Below the pieces are notes generated by a model that searched no databases, was not told the origin of the DNA, and saw only the letters and a program-made list of their open reading frames with translations. Positions 58,735 through 64,000 of a stretch of 64,000 bases of DNA are shown here, one piece after another. A program made the translations under genes and the position numbers. Each line of letters begins with the position of its first letter. The first letter of the stretch is position 1. The stretch spans positions 558,001 through 622,000 of the forward strand of contig NBAY01000002.1 of assembly GCA_002794775.1 (NCBI GenBank), read 5' to 3'. Source of the stretch: Porodaedalea pini (taxonomy: Eukaryota > Basidiomycota > Agaricomycetes > Hymenochaetales > Hymenochaetaceae).

Positions 58735-60540
58735 ATGTTTAACCAGCTTATCGCCGCCCTGCTGCTCATAGTAGCGGTGCGAGCCCGTCACGGGCACGAG
58801 CAAGAGCATTTGGCACACGACGTCCGGCTTGAGTTCGAGCGCGAAACGGAACAATGGGCGAAGAAATACGGAAAGCAGATCGACCAGACATTCTCTGGTC
58901 CGTTATCGTTCTCTCATGTCACTTATGAACGTTGTCTAGATGACACGGAAGTGGGTAGAAATCTTATTGCTCCTTCAATTCGTTCTGAAATTCTAACGTG
59001 AAGTCGACGACGCCGTTTGACATCGCCATCCTCGGCATGCCATTCGACACTGGCGTCACTTATCGTCCCGGAGCACGCTTCGGGCCATTCGCAATTCGGT
59101 CTGGCGCACGTCGGCAACGTGAGGCTCGCAGCTACACTCTTTCCTGGGGCATCAATCCGTACACACTCGGCTCCAAGGTCGTCGATTGCGGCGATGTGCG
59201 TAGCGTACATTAATCTAGACCAATGTATATGATCTCACGCGTCTGTGATGCAGGTTCCTGTTTCACCATTTGATAATGCGTTGGCTATCGATCAAATGGA
59301 GGTCGCATATTCGACTCTGCTTGCTCGCCCAGTCGCGAACGCGTCTGCCATTGGAAGCAACGGGACGAAGACTCTGGCGCTCGACGGCAAGGCGCACCCG
59401 CGTATCGTCAGGCACATATTACTTTGTTGCTCGATTCAGCTCCACCTGCTGACAGCTATCTTTCCAACAGTCTAGGAGGGGACCACACCATTGTCCTCCC
59501 TATACTCCGCTCATTGCACAAAGTCTATGGACCCATCTCCGTCATTCATTTTGACGCGCACCTTGACACCTGGGCCGTCTACCCTGGCTCAATCACCGAG
59601 CAGTCGCGCGTCACGCACGGCACGTTTTTCTTCCTTGCCGCTGAGGAAGGCCTCATGAGCACGCGCTGCGTACACGCGGGCATTCGGTGCAAGATGAACG
59701 TATGTTTTCTGAGTAGCTCAAGCATGCCGCGCCCTACTTTATATTGGATTTATATTGGATTCTGTCAATGTGCAGGGTCCTGGAGATATTGAGAACGACG
59801 ATGCGGTCGGCTTTCAGCTCATCTCCTCAGACGACATTGATGACCTCGGGATCCCTGAGATCATAAAGCGGATCCGGGCGCGAATTGGAGACAGACCGGT
59901 CTACCTAAGGTATTCGATACTTTCCTTTCCTGCTCTCTGCCTATTGTCTCTGAATCCTTCTTTTTAGCCTAGATATCGATGTCCTCGGTCCGTCTTAACG
60001 CATTCTCTCTGTTCACTCTTCAACTTACCTTTATCTGACAGACCCGGGTATTGCGCCTGCAAGTTTGTTGTTCTCCTTTTACAGTGAGCTTAATAGTATG
60101 TAGCTTATTTTTCCCTGTGCAGCTGGGACCCCCGAAGCGGGCGGCTGGACGACGCGCGAAGTAAAGCGTATCATTCGTGGTCTCGCAGGCCTTAATTTCG
60201 TGTATGTATCAACCATCTGAATACTCTTACTTTTCTCTTTTCTTAACTAACCCGTAATCAACAGCGGCGCGGACGTTGTAGAGGTATCCCCGAGTTACGA
60301 CCACGGTATGCCCCCTCTTTTCCTTCTTTCTCACTGACGCACCGACTCCTCATCTGACTTCGACTTTTCTTTCCCTTTTTCTTCCTTCTATGTCACGGAC
60401 CTTACCGACCTTGGAACGCAGCGGAGATCACGGGCATCGCAGCGGCTGACATCGTGCACGACTTTCTCGCAATGATGCTCACGGACGTCCCACCGGGAGC
60501 AAAGCGCGAGCCGGCCGTGCCGATAAAAGATGAGTTGTAA
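58735..60540 (+). CDS. Secreted agmatinase-type ureohydrolase
   Basis: About ten exons. Exon 1 starts MFNQLIAALLLIVAVRARHG (ATG 58735), a plausible signal peptide, and continues QIDQTFSGPLSFSHVTYERC. Exon 2 gives FDIAILGMPFDTGVTYRPGA and RFGPFAIRSGARRQREARSY. Metal-binding motifs are present: VSLGGDHTIVLPILRS, ISVIHFDAHLDTW, and YLSLDIDVLDPGIAP; others are VTHGTFFFLAAEEGLM, HAGIR, GTPEAGGWTTREVKRIIRGL, and ADVVEVSPSYDHAEITGIAA, ending VPIKDEL (TAA 60540). Together these are the arginase/agmatinase (ureohydrolase) family with the H and D/D-x-D manganese ligands. The substrate could be agmatine or another guanidino acid. The intron at 59412-59470 starts GC, not GT. The end KDEL could be read as an ER-retention-like C-terminus, an interesting match given the signal peptide. 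Confidence 0.88.
59412..59470 (+). other. GC-AG intron in agmatinase gene
   Basis: Exon …CGTATCGTCAG is followed by GCACAT; the intron ends TTCCAACAG, 59 nt, and the join reads PRIVSLGGDHT as in the family. No alternative GT donor keeps the frame. A T-to-C base error would give the same picture. Confidence 0.65.
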
Positions 60541-61590
60541 TCGCAGGCAAAGCAAGAAGGAGAATGAAATGATAAGTTGAAAAATGGAATGTGACACGTT
60601 CGTATAGATGCAGTGTTGTGAGTGTAGTGATGTATATTGAGACTGTTCCGAAATAACAGCGTGTATAGGTATATACTGATATAAATGATCTTGTTTTACT
60701 CGACTATGTTCGGATATTCGAGCCTCCGGATCTGTGAAGGGAAGCGGCTCCTAAACGAGTCCAACGGGTCCGAAATGTAATACGCTGAAAGGAGAGGAGA
60801 CGCAAGGAAGATGGCCGGATGAAGGGTACTAACAGGATAGTAGATTTATGTAAGGGGACGCAAAGAATTTTTCTCGGAAGAAGGCACGCGAACGAAATAC
60901 CGAAAATGGGCCATGCAAGGTAAAGCTCCGAACACGAACATTCGAACGAGCCTAGACGCACTTGCCTTCAACCGCGTCAATACCAGGCAATAGAGCTTGA
61001 ACCGTATTTCACTTGTCCTGTGCATCCCCGGAGACAAGAAGGGGTTAGGGTCGTCCCCACACGGGCTCAGCGTCGTCCGGTGTAATGTCCTTGAATTCCG
61101 CAAGCAGTCGCCGAAGGGTGGACAGTCGACAATATCTAGTCTTTCGAGTAGCAAATATTACTAGCCTTTACATCCGACTTCTTCGTGGTGTTCACGATAT
61201 GGAAGGCACGTAGGGGTGCAAAAGCCACTGATAGCATCCTTTAAAGAGCACGACGTGGACGGCTGCCAATGGATGTTCACCCAAGGCTGTTTACTGGCCC
61301 AGAAAGTTTGCGACTGGATCGATATGATCAAATGTTCGACCTCATGCAAAGCTTCCGGCGAGGTACTCAAAGGAGAACAAACGAAACATCCACCCAATGT
61401 GTTTTCACAAGAGGTCTATGACAAAGCAGTACCCGACCGCTCTGCCAAGAGGCAATCTCTCGAAAGAACATACGACAGTCCCCCTTGTTTCCTCCATCTA
61501 GTACATCCTAGGTCAAAATCTCTGTCAATCTGTGACAAGGAAAGATTTCAACAGGGCTTCTCACCTTCATGTCCAGACTGGACACTAGCG
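60541..61590. other. Intergenic, possible F-box B tail
   Basis: About 1.05 kb between the converging agmatinase and F-box B genes. A minus-strand frame near 61154-61100 reads MLLERLDIVDCPPFGDCLR, which resembles the closing strand of F-box/LRR proteins, so the F-box B gene may extend to about 61090 through one more intron. Otherwise nothing recognised. Confidence 0.35.
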
Positions 61591-63180
61591 TCATTCATTT
61601 GGTGCCCCTTCCGCGAGGACTTCTTTGAGAAGTACTATGCACTCGCTAAAATACGGACGGCCGAGAATTTCCAGTTTCTCCACCTGGTTCGTATCACAGG
61701 TATTTGTCTTCTTCAGATTCTGCACGAGGCGCAATATATGAAGAGTATTGAAAACATCGCAGTCCACAATGCGTAGAGTGCGAATCGTACACTCCCAGGC
61801 TGTCCATTTGCAGCTTAAAGGTAGATCATCGTCTACCTTTACCGTCAAGCATTCGACTTTTGGCAAGTGGTCAAGCATGGCGTTTCAGAAGAGTAGCCGT
61901 TTCGCATATGCTTTTGGCGCCGATGCGGTGAAAGGATAACTCTCTGAGGGAACAACATTTGACCAAGAGGCAGTGACGCGAAATAATTTCAAGGCAGGTC
62001 TCCTGACTTCCTCCTCTGAGCTTTATACCTAGCTTCTTGATTTTCGGAGTCCCCAAGGTCTCCATCAGGAGCCGAATTAGAGTAAACGCGGACTCGTCTA
62101 TTTCAAAAGGGAGGTCCAGTGCCGTCAGAGCGAGTAGTATGCACCTCAGTGCGCGGTCAGCGACTACGGTCTCGTCAAACCAGAAGCCACCTAATGCCAA
62201 CTTCAGTTTTTCTAGGTGGTGGAGAATGCCTAGAAAATCCAGCAAATGGTCTACAGTGTCATAGCTCCCAGCCCCTGAATAGTCAGGGCCTGCGAAAGAC
62301 TCTGTCAAGGTGATTTCACAGTACACAAGCGAGGATGCCAAAAACCGATGAGGAATCATATTTGAGATGACGAGGCGAGTCAGATTGGGCATGTCCCAGG
62401 ATGTGTAGAAGTCAACGTCGTCGTAGCTCGAATCTAGATATTCTCCGCACAAGGTCAACGAGCGCGACGCGCGCAGTTCCAGATTGCGTCTTGTGTCACG
62501 AAGCATCTCCACTCGTTCCTGAGGATAGGTACCACTTGGTGAGTAGATGTAAATTGATCCCCAATGCTGCGCATGAGAGAGGAGAGTATTTTGTGATTCA
62601 GCCTCATTGACCACCACTTCCAAACCAGAAGCTGGGTGCTTGACAGCTAAAAGGAGGCAAAGGTATAGTACAGGCCCTTTTCTCCGTGACAGGTTTTCAT
62701 CTGGCGTATCCTTCGTCTGCAACGGTGCCACAAAGCCCCATAGCATTGATGTGCTCAATGCAAGCGAACGAAAGCGGCGGTTGACACAAATGAGTGTGTT
62801 TGCAAAATGGTTTAAATTATGAGGAGCGCTAGGATAGTTGCATTTGATCTCCTCGAATGTCGTGTCAGGCTCAAACGCAAGCTCAAAGATGCGTATAAGA
62901 ATTTCATCGGGTAAAGAATCCAATTCTCGCGCCCTGAGGCGCCAATCCAGGGAGTCTTGAATGTGCTTCCTTCCGCTATCAATGCATTCCTTTACCAAGA
63001 TCATCTCCCTCTCCGAGTCCTTCAATACTCCAAGCATCACTCGGATATTTCCTGTTATCTCTGCGTCTGAAGCAGATCCTAAATTGGGGAACAGATAAAA
63101 GGGATGAACGGTCTTTCCGTCATTTCGAGCATGCACAAAAGGAAGTACCAGAGCTTACCCATCTTCTTTCCAGACATCAT
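61591..63180 (-). CDS. F-box protein B (frame broken)
   Basis: Paralogue of F-box gene A on the opposite strand. A start MMSGKKMGKLWYFLL lies at 63180, but the main frame (HARNDGKTVHPFYLFPNLGS) is offset from it near 63136, where gene A is continuous. The F-box reads LDSLPDEILIRIFELAFEPD, then CVNRRFRSLALSTSMLW. The leucine-rich-like body follows (RNLELRASRSLTLCGEYL, MPNLTRLVISNMIPHRFLAS, KIKKLGIKLRGG, SLRELSFHRIGAKSICETAT). Near 61885 the frame stops at KRHA and the conserved reading resumes one base away as LDHLPKVECLTVKVDDD, through VEKLEILGRPYFSECIVLL to a stop at 61591. Identity to gene A is moderate, so this is an old duplication. It could be a pseudogene or carry base errors. Confidence 0.7.
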
Positions 63181-64000
63181 CGTCGCAACGGACAGGCCCG
63201 TCAGACGGTGCTGAATTCCTACTTGTCAAGAATGATAGGACGGATAGCAGTGGTTGATAGTCGAGGTGGCTATCCGAGTCCTTGGTGTACCAGTGAGCCA
63301 TGGAACCCTCCCATGTATTCTATAGGCAAGTCTCCAGCGAAAATATCACGGACACTTTCATAGGGATATGTATTCAGATTGTTTGGACAGCTGGCTGATA
63401 AGAGGTGTGTTGTGGGTGTCCCGTGACTATCGTTGACTGTATTTGTTCTTGTTGATGTGCTATTCTTGCTCCGATTTTTGACTTTCATGACGTAACAATA
63501 TGTATAACAGCTGAGCTCCCTTCATTCAACAAAACATAGCAGCCTAAAGTGAGGAGAACTAACAGAGACAATATATGGACGAACAAGTGAGAATCGCAGA
63601 AAGTCAAAGAAAAACATATTCTTGCCTGCGTCGTGATGCAAGGGGCTGAAGGATATGTCCGTATGTATCTGCGTATAAGAAAAAGACTGAACAGAATCAT
63701 TAACAACTTCATGAGAGTATAGCTTTCTTCCTTTCATCTTTCTTTGTCTTTCCCCTGACACCAAAATCGATCCAGAAGTCGCCGCAAGGCATTATGAAGC
63801 TATGCACCCCTCAATTCCTGCTCTGCCATACAAACAATGGACACGCGTTAGCATCGTACAAATGGTTCATGATTCAAAGATTAGACTCAGAGCGTCGCAC
63901 GCCACTTGAGTCTAGTCGACTTGCACAATAGCACGTCAACGTGTTCTGGGTCAATATTTTGTTAGTGCGAATAAGCAAGGTCTTCAGAAATGTCTTGCCT
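63181..64000. other. Right-edge region, no gene recognised
   Basis: About 0.8 kb upstream of F-box B to the window end. A minus-strand frame at 63488-63270 (AGDLPIEYMGGFHGSLVHQG) has fair composition but no known domain; frames at 63.5-63.76 kb overlap in different frames. Promoter sequence of F-box B is expected. I cannot support a gene. Confidence 0.35.

Overview
The window is nuclear DNA of a filamentous basidiomycete, most likely an Agaricomycete. Genes are packed on both strands and broken by many 45-70 nt GT-AG introns. The proteins include families typical of mushroom-forming fungi: divergent F-box proteins, DUF6593, a single-pass membrane protein with a beta-rich ectodomain, a ricin-type lectin, and a conserved LGYG-PL-EP protein. 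No bacterial operon logic, rRNA, tRNA or CRISPR was seen.

Layout. 0-12 kb: ARMH3-like protein cut by the left edge (-), zinc-finger-like protein (-), TMEM256/DUF423 protein (-), F-box gene A (+), single-pass membrane protein (-). 12-23 kb: Ies1-like INO80 subunit copy 1 (+), a 1335-residue alpha/beta-hydrolase (-), TIM8 (+), PlsC-type acyltransferase (-). 23-33 kb: F-box gene C (+), LGYG protein (-), DUF6593 protein (-), IMP1 peptidase (+), TTC1-like TPR protein (-), short-chain dehydrogenase (+). 33-45 kb: disordered protein (-), saccharopine dehydrogenase LYS1 (-), TauD-type dioxygenase (-), Ies1-like copy 2 (-), a small inverted-repeat element (MITE). 45-64 kb: GHITM/Bax-inhibitor protein (-), TBL1-type LisH/WD40 co-repressor (-), DCAF11-type WD40 protein (-), ricin-type lectin (+), APH-type kinase (-), elongation factor 2 (-), secreted agmatinase-type ureohydrolase (+), F-box gene B (-).

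Gene relations. Most genes are unrelated housekeeping functions: mitochondrial import and processing (TIM8, IMP1, GHITM), lysine biosynthesis (LYS1), translation (eEF2), chromatin (Ies1, TBL1) and probable ubiquitin ligase adaptors (F-box, DCAF11). Several pairs are divergent with 200-400 bp between start codons: hydrolase/TIM8, TTC1/SDR, DCAF11/lectin and eEF2/agmatinase.

The strongest non-routine signal is a set of single-base frame breaks in otherwise well-conserved genes: eEF2, LYS1, the APH-like kinase (twice), the membrane protein, and F-box genes A and B. One sits in the essential eEF2 gene and several fall in short homopolymers, so residual consensus errors are the likeliest cause. 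Real pseudogenisation of the F-box genes is not excluded. Other points: two GC-AG introns, two Ies1-like copies, an alpha/beta-hydrolase with a very large disordered insertion, and the MITE. I found no clear candidate for a wholly new multi-gene system.
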